A DNA stretch of 64,000 nt from Bacteroidota bacterium (GCA_016713445.1 JADJPB010000012.1:62001-126000); one strand, 5' to 3'. Counted from the first letter of the stretch, positions 40,525 through 50,443 are shown. A program made the numbers and translations. The notes: generated by a model not told the origin, from the letters alone.

Positions 40525-41079
40525 TCACATAATTATTTCAAATTTGGTATCTAATTCTTGGAAAGAAGGTAGCTCCATGTCCTTTTGGGAAACGATAGGG
40601 TTTTCGCATCCCCAATCGATAGATAGAGTTTTGTCATTCCACAGGATACCACTCTCTGATTCTTTGTGATAAACGTTAGTACATTTATATAAGAAAATAG
40701 TATCTTCTTCCAAAGATAAGAAACCATGTGCGAAACCCGGTGGGATCCAGAACATAAAGTTGTTTAATGCACTTAATTCTACCCGTAGATGCTGTCCAAA
40801 TGTGGGTGAATTTTTTCGGATGTCAACCGCCACATCATGTACACGGCCTTTTAAAACACGAACTAACTTGCCTTGATCAAAGGGTGGATGTTGAAAGTGT
40901 AAGCCACGTAATACATTTTTATGGCTGCTGGATTGATTGTCTTGTACGAATTTATACTTTAGACCTAATTCATAAAATGTTGCCTCATTATACGATTCAT
41001 AAAAATAACCTCTTTTCATCTTGAAAATTTTAGGTTTGAATAATAACGGACCTTCAATATTAAATTGAGTTACTTCCAT
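40525..41079 (-). CDS. rfbC: dTDP-4-dehydrorhamnose 3,5-epimerase
   Basis: 184 residues, intact. Cupin enzyme in dTDP-rhamnose synthesis. KRGYFYESYNEATF at the N-terminal side, QSSSHKNVLRGLHFQHPPFDQGKLVRVLKG (catalytic His), VHDVAVDIRKNSPTFGQ and IPPGFAHGFLSLEEDTIFLYK (the dTDP-sugar pocket). rfbA, rfbB and rfbD are not in the window. The start overlaps the wzc stop by ten bases. It indicates rhamnose or a related 6-deoxysugar in the polymer exported by this operon. Confidence 0.92.
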   Translation of the reverse strand: MEVTQFNIEGPLLFKPKIFKMKRGYFYESYNEATFYELGLKYKFVQDNQSSSHKNVLRGLHFQHPPFDQGKLVRVLKGRVHDVAVDIRKNSPTFGQHLRVELSALNNFMFWIPPGFAHGFLSLEEDTIFLYKCTNVYHKESESGILWNDKTLSIDWGCENPIVSQKDMELPSFQELDTKFEIIM

Positions 41080-43518
41080 TCTTTAATCTTTTTCTTACTG
41101 AATAAGCTACTAATTCTATTAAATAAAGTTTTTGGCTCTTCATCTTCTTCATAATAGCCATATCCATAACTATATCCATAGCCGTAACTATATCCATAAC
41201 TATATCCGTAGCCGTAACCATATTTCAACTTCGACATTTCAACTCCATTCAGAATTACGGAAATGTTTTTTATTTTGTTTTCTGTAATGAGCTTGTTGAT
41301 TTGCGCTACAAACATTTTTCGAGAATAGTTAGCTCTTAAAATGTATAAGGGATAATCTGCTATTTGCATGATTGGAATTCCATCACTTACAATTCCAACA
41401 GGAGGTAAGTCAATAATGATGATGTCATAGATACCTTTAAGATAATCCAATAAGGTTTCCATTCTTGGATTGATAATTAATTCTGCAGGATTTGGCGGAA
41501 TAGGACCTGCAGTAATGAAATCGAGATTTGCTAATGAACTTTTTGTGATGCAATTCTCCGGCTTATCTTTTCCAATGAGTAAAGTACTTATTCCATGATT
41601 GTTTTCTACGTTAAAGCCCAAGTGAATTTTTTGGCTTTCTCATATCTAAGTCTAAAATAACAACTTTTAATCCTGAGAAAGCAATTACTCCCGCTAAATT
41701 AATGGCATTAAATGTTTTTCCTTCTCCAGAAATAGTAGAAGTAAGCGCGATTATCTTAGCACCTTCATCATTCGAAATAAATTGAAGGTTGGTTCGTATG
41801 GATCTGAATGCTTCAGAGATTACTGATTTTGGATTTTTATCTACTAATAACTGTGAAATTGGAATTTCTCGTTTGTATTTAGGCACTATGCCCAACATGG
41901 CAGCGTCGGTATATTGTCCAACTTCTTCCAGTGAGTTAATCTCGTTGTATAATAAATAGCGGGTGATGATTAGAATAAACCCGGCTAAGAAGCCTATGAT
42001 TAAACACGCACTTATGATAAGTGCTTTGTTGGGAGATACCGGTGGTGCATTTGCAGCGTCACTATGCAAAATGATGTGTTGTGGAACATATCCTGCTCGA
42101 GTAATGGAAAACTCCGCTTTTTTCTCAAGTAGCAAACTGTAGAATTTTTCGTTGATGGTAAATAAGCGCGTCAAACGTCCATATTCTGCTTGTTGCTGCG
42201 GAATGATGCCAAGTTTCTTTTCGATTTGCTTAAGGTCGTTTAGTTTGCTTTCCCGCTTAGCTCTAAAGTTTAACTCTTCATTAGCAAGAGTTTTGTTGAT
42301 GAGTCGAAGCTGATTTTCCAATTGCACTTGAATCGCTTTGTATAATTCGCTGTTCTCGGTAGCTTGCAATCTAATTTGATCTCTCTTTTCTAGTAAATCT
42401 TGAAGTTGTCCCAAGTAAGCTGAAATAATATTATTGTCACTTCGCCCCGATAAACTTAATAAGAATTTACTGATGTCTGCAGATTCAGATACTTCTTTGC
42501 GAATTTTAGAAAATAAATTCAACTCATGATTATACGCATAGATTTCCGTCTGAATCTCCTCCATTTGTCGAATGATTCCCGTTGCTGATAAATCCGGATT
42601 TACAATTTTATTTTCCTTCTTGAATCTTTCAAGTGAGTTTTCGGAATTGCTTAGCTCAATATCAATACTTGCTATTGTATTGTCAATAAAATCTAAAATT
42701 TTGTCTGCAACCTCAGAGTTTTTCTCAAGATCATATTTGTTAAATTCTATGGCTATTCCATTTACAATATCAGATGCTTTTGTTGCGTTTTATCTTTTTA
42801 GTTTTATTTGAATGGTTTGCGCTTCTACGTTTAAAGGGGTAATTAAAAGGGATTTTGAGATTTGTCCGGCAAGTTCGTCTATGCTGTTCACTTTAAAGTA
42901 AAATGCATCTTTGCTTAAATCTTGCTGTAATGCACGAATGGTTTCGTAATCATAGATCGAAAGGTTTAAATCAAAGTCAACTGTAGAATACCAAACTCCC
43001 GATGTTAGGGGACCTTTGGTAACTAGATTTTTACTGGTAGGACTGTTGTACGAAATACTATAACTCTCTTTTGATAAAAAATCAACTATAATATGTTTGC
43101 CGATGATAGCACTATCTTTAACTCTAACTTCCGCAACGAAAGGAGATTGTTTGTAAAGTTCCGAGGTCAGGATCTCGCCTTTTGAAAAATAACTGACTTG
43201 TAAAGGTAGCTTTCTCAATACGCGTTCAATAATCACCTTCGAGCGCATCAATTCAATGCTAGAGGCCATTTTATTTCCTTGATCAGTGAAGCTCTTTATC
43301 TTTGCTTCTGACAATATACTACGCGCATTGTCCTGTTCAGAAAGTTGAATGATAGAGCTGGATTCAAAAACGGGAGCAGTGTATCTTAAGATCAGTAGCG
43401 AGACCAGTATTGCTGTCAACAAAAAGAAGGCAAACCACAATAAATTTTTTCTTGCAATCGTCACCAAGAGTTTGAAATCAAACTCTTCGTTTATCGGCGA
43501 TATCTTCTTTTTGGCCAT
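41070..43518 (-). CDS. wzc: Wzc-type chain-length regulator and tyrosine autokinase (frame interrupted)
   Basis: About 816 residues joined. N-terminal membrane helix (NLLWFAFFLLTAILVSLLIL), Wzz-type periplasmic domain with coiled coil, second membrane helix (ALIISACLIIGFLAGFILII) and a cytoplasmic BY-kinase with Walker A TSTISGEGKTFNAINLA, Walker A' LDLDMRKPK and Walker B DIIIIDLPPVG. The C-terminus has 13 Tyr in 24 residues alternating with Gly or Ser (41151-41222), the expected autophosphorylation tail, then YEEDEEP. Two breaks: an in-frame TAA at 42790-42792, explained by one A gained and one lost in neighbouring A-runs, and a six-T run (plus strand) at 41627-41632 with one base extra. It controls polymer length and export together with Wza upstream. 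Confidence 0.9.
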
Positions 43519-43536
43519 TGGTTAGCTATTAGCTCT

Positions 43537-44313
43537 TTAGGGCTTTGTTAGGCCATCTGCAATCTGATATACTAATGCTAACGATGTGATGATACCAATA
43601 ATTGGAGCTAACTGTGATAGAATCTCCTGAGAATATCTTGGTACAGGTTCTACATAAATGATATCATTTGCTTGAAGTAATAAATTGCTTTGTTGCATTC
43701 CTTCTATGGTAGATAAATCAATAAGCATCACTTTAGGATTTCTTAAATCACCACGTATGAGTTTAATTTTATAGGCTTTCCCAGTGGTGGTTAATCCACC
43801 CGCCAAAGCAAGTGCTTCAATTAAATTTACGTTTTCATTATCGAGAGCTACTGTCCTTCCAGCTCCGCCAGTGCCTGGAAATACCATTACTCGTCGATTT
43901 AATACACGAATCATGACAAATGGTTTATTGTAAAAAGTTGAATATTCTTGTTCGAGCGATTTTTCAGCTTCACGAACTGTAAATCCCGCAATTTTTATTT
44001 TTCCAATAATGGGTAACTTAACTTGACCATCAGGCTCGACTAAAAATTGAGTTTGTGAATTTCCTTGACTGTTTGTTTGAAATCCTCCTGTAATTGATGC
44101 TGCAGATGTAGTCATATCAATCAATTTAAATCCATCATTGGTATAAACGCTGAATCCGATGATGTCGTTAGGAGAAATTCGATACTCTACGTTACCAATG
44201 GTTTGTTCATTTGAGTATTCATAGTTCTTGGGAACTTTGAACATTACGCTTGGATTTATTTGGCAAGAACTGATAATAAATAGGATAGATAGTAGCGGTA
44301 TAATCTTTTTCAT
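43537..44313 (-). CDS. wza: Polysaccharide export outer-membrane lipoprotein (Wza type)
   Basis: 258 residues from ATG 44313. Lipoprotein signal MKKIIPLLSILFIISSCQ with the acylated Cys. The earlier start at 44343 would push the signal inward, so I reject it. The Poly_export domain is YRISPNDIIGFSVYTNDGFKL and VKLPIIGKIKIAGFTVREAE. An SLBB segment follows (VMVFPGTGGAGRTVALDNENVNLIEALALAGG). It ends with a hydrophobic stretch, ILSQLAPIIGIITSLALVYQI, rather than the long amphipathic helix of E. coli Wza. Forms the outer-membrane exit for the polymer, partnered by Wzc 18 bases downstream. Confidence 0.9.
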   Translation of the reverse strand: MKKIIPLLSILFIISSCQINPSVMFKVPKNYEYSNEQTIGNVEYRISPNDIIGFSVYTNDGFKLIDMTTSAASITGGFQTNSQGNSQTQFLVEPDGQVKLPIIGKIKIAGFTVREAEKSLEQEYSTFYNKPFVMIRVLNRRVMVFPGTGGAGRTVALDNENVNLIEALALAGGLTTTGKAYKIKLIRGDLRNPKVMLIDLSTIEGMQQSNLLLQANDIIYVEPVPRYSQEILSQLAPIIGIITSLALVYQIADGLTKP

Positions 44314-44378
44314 AAAATCAATAATCATTTTGATTGTGAGCAAAAGTAAGTAATTTTTATTGCTAACCTTGAGATTTT

Positions 44379-45566
44379 CTATTTCTTAAGGAGGCTAGCA
44401 TACAATTGTTCGATGTCGCTCGTAAGCCGCTTTTCATGAAATCTGGATTCAACAAACGAGGGGCCTTTTTTTGCCATTTCTTCTCGTAATGATTCATTAT
44501 TGATTAGCGTTTCTAGCGTAGAAGCAAAGTTCTTTAGATCCCCACTTTTTATTAAAAGCGCCGTTTCACCCTCTAAAACTATATTCGCGATTCCGCCAAC
44601 GTTCGTTGCTATAATAGGAATGCCAGCTGCTTGCGCTTCAATTAAACTAGCAGGCGTTCCTTCATTTAAAGAGCTGAGTGCCAGTATGTCAATGCCTAGC
44701 ATAGCTACGTCTACCTCGTGTATCCATGAGGTGAAAACAATGGATGACTCAGGATTTGGGTTTTCAGGGGTTGAAATGGTTTGACCTAAACTTTCGCAAA
44801 ATTCTTGAAGCTCAAATCTTTGTTCGCCATCGCCAATGATGAATGCCTTTGTTTTGTTCCCTAACCGTTCTCGAGTGACGGAGAAAGCAGAAATGAATAA
44901 TTTAAGATTTTTTATTGGGACTAACCGTCCTATAATTCCAACTGCAATTTTATGATTTTGAATGGAATAATTTTTTCTGAATCGATCCCTTTTTTCAATT
45001 TTATTTTCCTGAAAGGGCTTTAAGTTGTACCCTAATTCAACGATATGTATTTTTTTACATGGACAAATCTTAAATTCTTCACATAGTTCTTTTTTTTGTC
45101 TTTCGCTGATGGCGATGATCCCAGTACTTAGCCAAGCAAGTATGCGCTCTAATTGAATGAAAAATAAGGTCTTCGCTTTTCCAAAATAACTATGGAAAAC
45201 ATGTCCGTGAAAGGTATGTACAATGACTTTTACGCCCGCTCTTTTCGCGGCTAATCTGCCTAATAATCCTGCTTTAGCGGCGTGAGTGTGAACAACATCA
45301 GGCTTGAAGTCTCGAATAATTTTTAAAAGTTGCTTATAGGCTTTGTAATCGGAGCGTAAATTAATCTCACGATGCATATCATGGATATAAACAGGTTCAA
45401 GCCCTAATTTTCGAACCATAAATTCTGAACTTTCTTCAGAATCATCTTTCATTCCAGCCACAATCATGGTCTCGTGATTAGGTCTTAAATGAGCGGCTAT
45501 ACTGGCCGCATTATAAGTTATTCCTCCTAAATTCAGTCTGTTAACAATTTGAAGTATTTTGGCCAC
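44379..45566 (-). CDS. Family 4 glycosyltransferase, first gene of export operon
   Basis: 395 residues, intact. The start codon is GTG at 45566, giving MAKILQIVNRLNLGGITYNAA, the usual GT4 opening. Other motifs are HTHAAKAGLLGRLAAKRAG, VHTFHGHVF, GIIGRLVPIKNL, SSLNEGTPASLIEAQAAGIPIIATNVGG (donor-site E-x7-E region). It probably adds a sugar to undecaprenyl-linked intermediates. It heads the minus-strand operon with wza, wzc, rfbC and wecA-like. A promoter box ends four bases before the GTG. Confidence 0.87.
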   Translation of the reverse strand: MAKILQIVNRLNLGGITYNAASIAAHLRPNHETMIVAGMKDDSEESSEFMVRKLGLEPVYIHDMHREINLRSDYKAYKQLLKIIRDFKPDVVHTHAAKAGLLGRLAAKRAGVKVIVHTFHGHVFHSYFGKAKTLFFIQLERILAWLSTGIIAISERQKKELCEEFKICPCKKIHIVELGYNLKPFQENKIEKRDRFRKNYSIQNHKIAVGIIGRLVPIKNLKLFISAFSVTRERLGNKTKAFIIGDGEQRFELQEFCESLGQTISTPENPNPESSIVFTSWIHEVDVAMLGIDILALSSLNEGTPASLIEAQAAGIPIIATNVGGIANIVLEGETALLIKSGDLKNFASTLETLINNESLREEMAKKGPSFVESRFHEKRLTSDIEQLYASLLKK

Positions 45567-45570
45567 AGAC

Positions 45571-45578
45571 CAAAAGTA
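45571..45578 (-). promoter_or_regulatory. Putative -7 box for the export operon (TACTTTTG)
   Basis: Exact TAnnTTTG on the minus strand with only four bases before the GTG start. This would give a leaderless or nearly leaderless mRNA. Confidence 0.45.
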
Positions 45579-45670
45579 AGCCTTCGCTATTTGTAAATAA
45601 AATATAATTTAAGAATAATTCTTAGCAATGATGAAATTGGATTTTATTTTCTTTTCAGATCAATCTGGCG

Positions 45671-45699
45671 TTGTACTTCATTGAAATCAATTACTTTTG
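45671..45699 (+). promoter_or_regulatory. gldF promoter (-33 TTG, -7 TACTTTTG)
   Basis: TTG at 45671-45673 and TACTTTTG at 45692-45699 are 18 bases apart. The box ends six bases before the gldF ATG. Together with the minus-strand box at 45571 it makes a divergent promoter pair about 115 bases apart. Confidence 0.55.
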
Positions 45700-45705
45700 C
45701 CACCT

Positions 45706-46440
45706 ATGTTTTCCCTGATCCTCAAGGAAATTAACAGCTTCTTGAACTCCCTAATTGGGTACATTGTTCTCGTTGTGTTCCTCTTAACCATGGGTTTGTT
45801 TCTGTGGATATTCCCAGATTCATCCTTTAATATTCTTAGTGCAGGTTATGCAAACCTCGATTCGCTCTTTGTAATTACTCCTTGGATGTATTTGTTATTG
45901 ATTCCAGCAATTACCATGCGTCTCTTTTCTGAAGAGAAAAAATCGGGTACGATTGAATTGTTGCTGACTCGACCTTTGACGGAAATGCAGTTGGTTTCTG
46001 CAAAGTTTTTTGCTGGAGTAATCTTGGTTTTATTTTCATTGCTTCCCACATTAATTTATTATGCAACAATTCATCGTATAAGTTTGCCCGTCGGAAATAT
46101 TGATTCTGGTGCAATCATGGGTTCTTATATCGGATTGTTGTTGTTGGGTGCGAGTTTTGTGTCAATTGGTATTTTTTCTTCTTCCTTGGCCGACAATCAA
46201 GTCGTCTCCTTTATTATTGGATTTTTTCTTTGTTTGATTTGTTTGAAAGGCTTTGAATCTATCGCTGCCGTTTTTGGTGTAGGAAAGGCTTCTACTCTTG
46301 TTTTTGGAATGAGCTTTAATGCGCATTATTTAAGTTTGAGCAGAGGTGTAATAGATACGCGAGATCTTGTTTTCTTTTTATCAGCAATTCTTTGTTTTCT
46401 TTTTATGACGAGGATGGTTATCGAAAGTAGAAAATGGTGA
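45706..46440 (+). CDS. gldF: Gliding-motility ABC transporter permease GldF
   Basis: About 244 residues, intact. MFSLILKEINSFLNSLIGYIVL start, then ABC-2 type permease helices and the ITPWMYLLLIPAITMRLFSEEKKSGTIELLLTRPLTE block typical of GldF. ATG 45706 is preferred to TTG 45697, which lies inside the -7 box. GldF, GldG and the ATPase GldA are thought to form a transporter needed for gliding in Flavobacterium. gldA is not in the window. Its stop overlaps the gldG start. Confidence 0.92.
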   Translation: MFSLILKEINSFLNSLIGYIVLVVFLLTMGLFLWIFPDSSFNILSAGYANLDSLFVITPWMYLLLIPAITMRLFSEEKKSGTIELLLTRPLTEMQLVSAKFFAGVILVLFSLLPTLIYYATIHRISLPVGNIDSGAIMGSYIGLLLLGASFVSIGIFSSSLADNQVVSFIIGFFLCLICLKGFESIAAVFGVGKASTLVFGMSFNAHYLSLSRGVIDTRDLVFFLSAILCFLFMTRMVIESRKW

Positions 46441-48146
46441 TGGGGAAGATGGATAATCAATCAAATCTTAGAAAGAGTTCAAGAGGACAAGCTATCATGC
46501 AGTTGGTGCTGCTGTTGGGTATTTTGGTGTTAGGAAACGTGGTTTCAAGTTATGTGTTTACGCGAATTGATTTAACCGATGATAAACGATTTACTTTGTC
46601 GGATAATAGTAAGGAGTTGGTTTCTAAATTGAAGGATGTTGTTTTTATTCGCGTATACTTAGAAGGCGATTTCTCTCCAGGGTTTTCACGATTGCAGCAA
46701 AGTACTCGCGAAATTTTGGATGAATTGAGTGTCTATTCAAACGGAAATCTTCAATATGAATTTGTTGATCCATCTGCAAATCCAGATGAGCAAGAGCGAA
46801 ATAAGTTTTATGCTCAACTTTACCAAAAAGGAATACAACCTACAACAGTCGAAGAACGCACCAATGAAGGGGTAAAGCGAACGTATATTTTTCCAGGAGC
46901 CTTGGTGAGTTATGCGAATGTCGAAATGAGTATTACTTTGTTGAAGAATCAACAAGGATTTCCGCCTGAACTTATTTTGAATAATTCTATTCAAAACCTG
47001 GAGTTTGAAATCTGTAATGTGATTCGAAAAGTGACAAACCCAATGCGTCCTGCCATTGCGTTTTTAGAGGGACATGGTGAATTAGATACTACTAATGTTT
47101 CGGATATAGCGGCTGCGCTAAAAATGTCTTATGAGTTGAAACGTGTTCGTATAAATGGTCAGTTAGGTGCTTTGAAGGATTTTAAAGCCGTGGTGATTGC
47201 AAAACCAGATAGCGCTTTTGATGAGAAAGATAAGTTTGTAATTGATCAATACGTTATGAATGGTGGGAAGTTGATTGTATTACTCGATCCGATACAAGCA
47301 GCAATGGATAGTTTGGAGAGAAGGGGAGAAATTTTAGCACCTGCCCGCGACTTGAAATTGGATGATATGTTGTTTCGTTATGGCGCTCGTGTGAACTATG
47401 ATTTAGTGCAAGATCTACTTTCTTCTTTGATTCCGGTGGTGACCGGTATGATCGGCTCTCAGCCGAAACAGCAATTGTTACCTTGGTATTTTTTTCCATT
47501 GATGAGTCCAACTTCAAAACACCCTATTGTTAATAATCTGAATTCGATTAAAGGGCAGTTTGTTTCGAGTATTGATCCCATTGATGCGACTGGAGTAAAG
47601 CATACCGTTTTGTTAACTACCTCACAATACAGTAGGATTCTATCTGCACCTGTTCGAGTGAGTTTGGGCATTATGCAGTATAAGCCAGATCCTAAAATGT
47701 TTCCACAAAAGGATGTCCCTGTTGCTGTATTGATGGAAGGAAGATTTACTTCTTTGTTCAAAAATAGAATTCCTCCTGCGATTGCTGAAAGTAAAGAGAT
47801 TGGATTTAAAGAATCAAGTACGGAAACAAAAATTATAGTGATATCAGATGGTGATATCATTCGAAATGATATTGTAAAAGGTTCTCCCGTAGCACTTGGA
47901 TTCGATCGTTATACAAACACAACTTATGGAAATAAAGCTTTTTTTCTGAATGTGATGGACTATTTGTGTGATGATTCTGGTTTGATGGCGGTGCGAAGTA
48001 AGGAGTTTCGATTGAGAATGATTGACCCCGCTGTAATTGAAGCCGATACAAACCTACTTAAATGGTTGAATGTAACTTTACCAATTGTGATTTTGTTAGT
48101 GTTTGGATTGATAAAATTTTACTTGCGTTTACGTCGTTATACCTAG
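46434..48146 (+). CDS. gldG: Gliding-motility ABC transporter substrate-binding protein GldG
   Basis: 570 residues, intact. Single N-terminal membrane helix (AIMQLVLLLGILVLGNVVSSYVF), the RIDLTDDKRFTLSDNSKELV motif typical of GldG, a long extracytoplasmic IFT52/DUF4350-like domain with FLEGHGELDTTN and VIAKPDSAFDEKDKFVIDQYVMNGGKL, and a C-terminal helix (VTLPIVILLVFGLIKFYL). Candidate starts are ATG 46434, 46440 and 46449. It overlaps gldF by seven bases and is followed by the DUF4340 gene after four, so all three form an operon. Confidence 0.93.
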   Translation: MVMGKMDNQSNLRKSSRGQAIMQLVLLLGILVLGNVVSSYVFTRIDLTDDKRFTLSDNSKELVSKLKDVVFIRVYLEGDFSPGFSRLQQSTREILDELSVYSNGNLQYEFVDPSANPDEQERNKFYAQLYQKGIQPTTVEERTNEGVKRTYIFPGALVSYANVEMSITLLKNQQGFPPELILNNSIQNLEFEICNVIRKVTNPMRPAIAFLEGHGELDTTNVSDIAAALKMSYELKRVRINGQLGALKDFKAVVIAKPDSAFDEKDKFVIDQYVMNGGKLIVLLDPIQAAMDSLERRGEILAPARDLKLDDMLFRYGARVNYDLVQDLLSSLIPVVTGMIGSQPKQQLLPWYFFPLMSPTSKHPIVNNLNSIKGQFVSSIDPIDATGVKHTVLLTTSQYSRILSAPVRVSLGIMQYKPDPKMFPQKDVPVAVLMEGRFTSLFKNRIPPAIAESKEIGFKESSTETKIIVISDGDIIRNDIVKGSPVALGFDRYTNTTYGNKAFFLNVMDYLCDDSGLMAVRSKEFRLRMIDPAVIEADTNLLKWLNVTLPIVILLVFGLIKFYLRLRRYT

Positions 48147-48150
48147 TCAT

Positions 48151-49200
48151 ATGAAAAAGAATAAATCAGTATTAGTCGTCTTTGTATTATTGGCATTGGT
48201 AGCCGCCGGGCTGTGGTATTTTGAGTCGAATAAATCCATTAAGGGAGAGTTTAAAGATTTTGCCGTGGCAGATACAAGTAGCATCGATAAGATTTTTTTA
48301 GCAGATAAGGAAGGACGTACCGTTACTTTGGTAAAAGAAGCTTCTAGCCGTTGGAGAGTTAACGGCAAATTTTTAGCTCGTGAAGATGGAATCCGTAATC
48401 TATTGGAAACAATAAAGAATGTGGAAGTACGTAGCCCTGTGGGAAAAAATTTATATAATAATACAATGAAGTTGATGGCTTCAAAGTCGGTGAAAATTGA
48501 AATTTATTCAAAAGATGAAAATATTAAAACGTATTATGTAGGCCACCCAACGATGGATAATTTGGGTACATTTATGTACTTAGAAGGGAGCTCTGTTCCG
48601 TTTATTACGTTTATTCCTGGCTTCAACGGCTTTCTTTCAACAAGATATTTTGCGAATGAAACTGAATGGAGAGATAAAGTCATCTTCCGATTAGATCCTC
48701 GAAGAATTGTTGAAGTACAAATAAATGATCGGGCGAGAGCTCATCGAGCGTTTCATTTGATGAGAACTGCAGATACAAGTTTTGTGGTAAAGAAGATGGT
48801 AGATGGTCAACCCATTACACCTTTGGATCTCAACAAGGTAAGGAGTTTTTTAAGCGGATTCTCGGATACTTATTTTGAAAGAATCGACAATGGCATTTCT
48901 AAAAATGTAAAGGATTCAATCATAAATATCGGACCGTTTGCGATTGTTCTGGTGAAGATGGATAATGGTGGCGAAAAAAGCTTGGTTTGTTACCGTAAGC
49001 CAGTCACACCTGGATCTCGACTACAGATTAACTATCAAGGAGACGATCTTCCTTTCGATTTCGATAAATTTTACGCGATTATGTCAGACGATACTTCTAT
49101 GTTAGTTTGCCAGTATTTCCATTTCGATCGAATATTTAAAGATCCGCGGAACTTTTTGCCTGGAAAAGACCTCGTCCCATCGCAGCAACGATTTGAATAG
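48151..49200 (+). CDS. DUF4340 domain protein
   Basis: 349 residues, intact. N-terminal anchor VLVVFVLLALVAAGLWYF, then beta-rich repeats including DTSSIDKIFLADKEGRTVTLVKE, SSRWRVNGKFLAREDGIRNLLETI and SVKIEIYSKDENIKTYYVG, which fit DUF4340. Such proteins often follow ABC-2 permease/GldG-type pairs, as here (four-base gap). A role as an extracytoplasmic accessory of the GldFG transporter is inferred from position only. Confidence 0.8.
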   Translation: MKKNKSVLVVFVLLALVAAGLWYFESNKSIKGEFKDFAVADTSSIDKIFLADKEGRTVTLVKEASSRWRVNGKFLAREDGIRNLLETIKNVEVRSPVGKNLYNNTMKLMASKSVKIEIYSKDENIKTYYVGHPTMDNLGTFMYLEGSSVPFITFIPGFNGFLSTRYFANETEWRDKVIFRLDPRRIVEVQINDRARAHRAFHLMRTADTSFVVKKMVDGQPITPLDLNKVRSFLSGFSDTYFERIDNGISKNVKDSIINIGPFAIVLVKMDNGGEKSLVCYRKPVTPGSRLQINYQGDDLPFDFDKFYAIMSDDTSMLVCQYFHFDRIFKDPRNFLPGKDLVPSQQRFE

Positions 49201-49265
49201 CAATTTTTTTGCTTTTTGTTAATAAAGTGCATTGGGTTGACCCTGTATAGAATCTTTGCTTGAAC

Positions 49266-49273
49266 TATATTTG
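49266..49273 (+). promoter_or_regulatory. Putative dnaN -7 box (TATATTTG)
   Basis: Exact TAnnTTTG match 42 bases before the dnaN ATG. A GGAG lies between, at about 49292. A weak TTG at 49237-49239 is too far for a standard -33. Confidence 0.4.
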
Positions 49274-49315
49274 CTCATTCCTTTGCGTTAAAGGAGTTTA
49301 AGATAGAAATTACCT

Positions 49316-50437
49316 ATGAAATTTATAGTAAACGCTGATACCTTGTTGAAGCAGTTGCATCTCATTAGTGGCGCACTTCAAAGTAGCACTCCATTGCCCA
49401 TCCTTGAAAATTTTCTTTTCGAATTAAGTCCCGATAGCCTGAAAGCTTCTGCTTCCGATTTGGAAACAACAATGACAACGGTTATTGCAGTGCAATGTAA
49501 AGAAAGTGGAAAAGTAGCTGTACCTGCAAAAATATTGTTAGATACATTAAAAACATTTGGCGCCGAACCGTTGAATTTTAAAATTCAAAAGGATTCTTTC
49601 AATATTGAAATAAGTTCCGACAAAGGAAAGTATAAGTTAAGTGGTTTGAATGGTGACGATTTTCCAAAGTTGCCTGTAATCGACAAACCCAATACAATCG
49701 AAATGCCTTCTGACGTTTTAGCTGCAGCAATTAATCATACCATTTTTGCTACTGGAAATGATGAATTACGCCCTGTGATGACAGGTGTTTTTTGCCAGTT
49801 TGGAAAAGAAGGCGCTATCTTCGTGGCAACAGATGCTCATCGCTTAGTACGCTATCGTCGTAATGATATTCGGGCTCCAAAAGAAAGTTCATTCATCATG
49901 CCAAAGAAACCGTTGGCGTTGTTAAAGGCTTCAATTCCGAGTACCACTACCCAAGTAAAAATTGATTATAACGAAGCAAATGCATTTTTTACATTTGATA
50001 ATGTGAGCTTGATTTGCCGATTGATTGATGGGCGTTATCCAAATTACGAAGCCGTAATTCCATTGGATAATCCTAACAAAATGGAAGTTGATCGTTTGAG
50101 TTTTTTAAACGCGATTCGTCGTGTGAGTATCTTTTCGAACAAAACAACACATCAAGTTAAATTCCGCATTGCTGGATCACAAGTAGAAATTTCTGCAGAA
50201 GATGTGGATTATGGAAATGATGCCGATGAACGCTTGAGCTGCAACTACGAAGGAAAGGATATTGAAATCGCTTTCAATGCACGTTTTATTCAAGATATGT
50301 TGAGTAATATCGATTCGGGTAATGTGCTTTTAGAACTTTCTCTCCCTAATCGTGCAGGATTACTTTCCTCGCCACAAGCAGAATCAGATCCAGATGAAGA
50401 TTTGTTGATGCTGGTGATGCCAGTGATGGTTAATTAA
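49316..50437 (+). CDS. dnaN: DNA polymerase III beta subunit (sliding clamp)
   Basis: 373 residues, intact, normal family length. Three clamp domains: MKFIVNADTLLKQLHLISGAL start; ATDAHRLVRYRR in the second domain; and RLIDGRYPNYEAVIPLDN; the C-terminus ends DEDLLMLVMPVMVN, equivalent to the conserved VVMPMR-type end. It tethers DNA polymerase to DNA. dnaA and recF, partners in many genomes, are not adjacent, as is common in Bacteroidota. The following 520 bases are repeat-rich and contain no gene. Confidence 0.96.
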   Translation: MKFIVNADTLLKQLHLISGALQSSTPLPILENFLFELSPDSLKASASDLETTMTTVIAVQCKESGKVAVPAKILLDTLKTFGAEPLNFKIQKDSFNIEISSDKGKYKLSGLNGDDFPKLPVIDKPNTIEMPSDVLAAAINHTIFATGNDELRPVMTGVFCQFGKEGAIFVATDAHRLVRYRRNDIRAPKESSFIMPKKPLALLKASIPSTTTQVKIDYNEANAFFTFDNVSLICRLIDGRYPNYEAVIPLDNPNKMEVDRLSFLNAIRRVSIFSNKTTHQVKFRIAGSQVEISAEDVDYGNDADERLSCNYEGKDIEIAFNARFIQDMLSNIDSGNVLLELSLPNRAGLLSSPQAESDPDEDLLMLVMPVMVN

Positions 50438-50443
50438 GAATTA

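Noticed and set aside
42790..42792. Recoded stop codon (TAA) in wzc
   Set aside because: Moving one A from the run before it to the run after it removes the stop and restores a conserved reading, so a paired homopolymer error is more likely than stop recoding.
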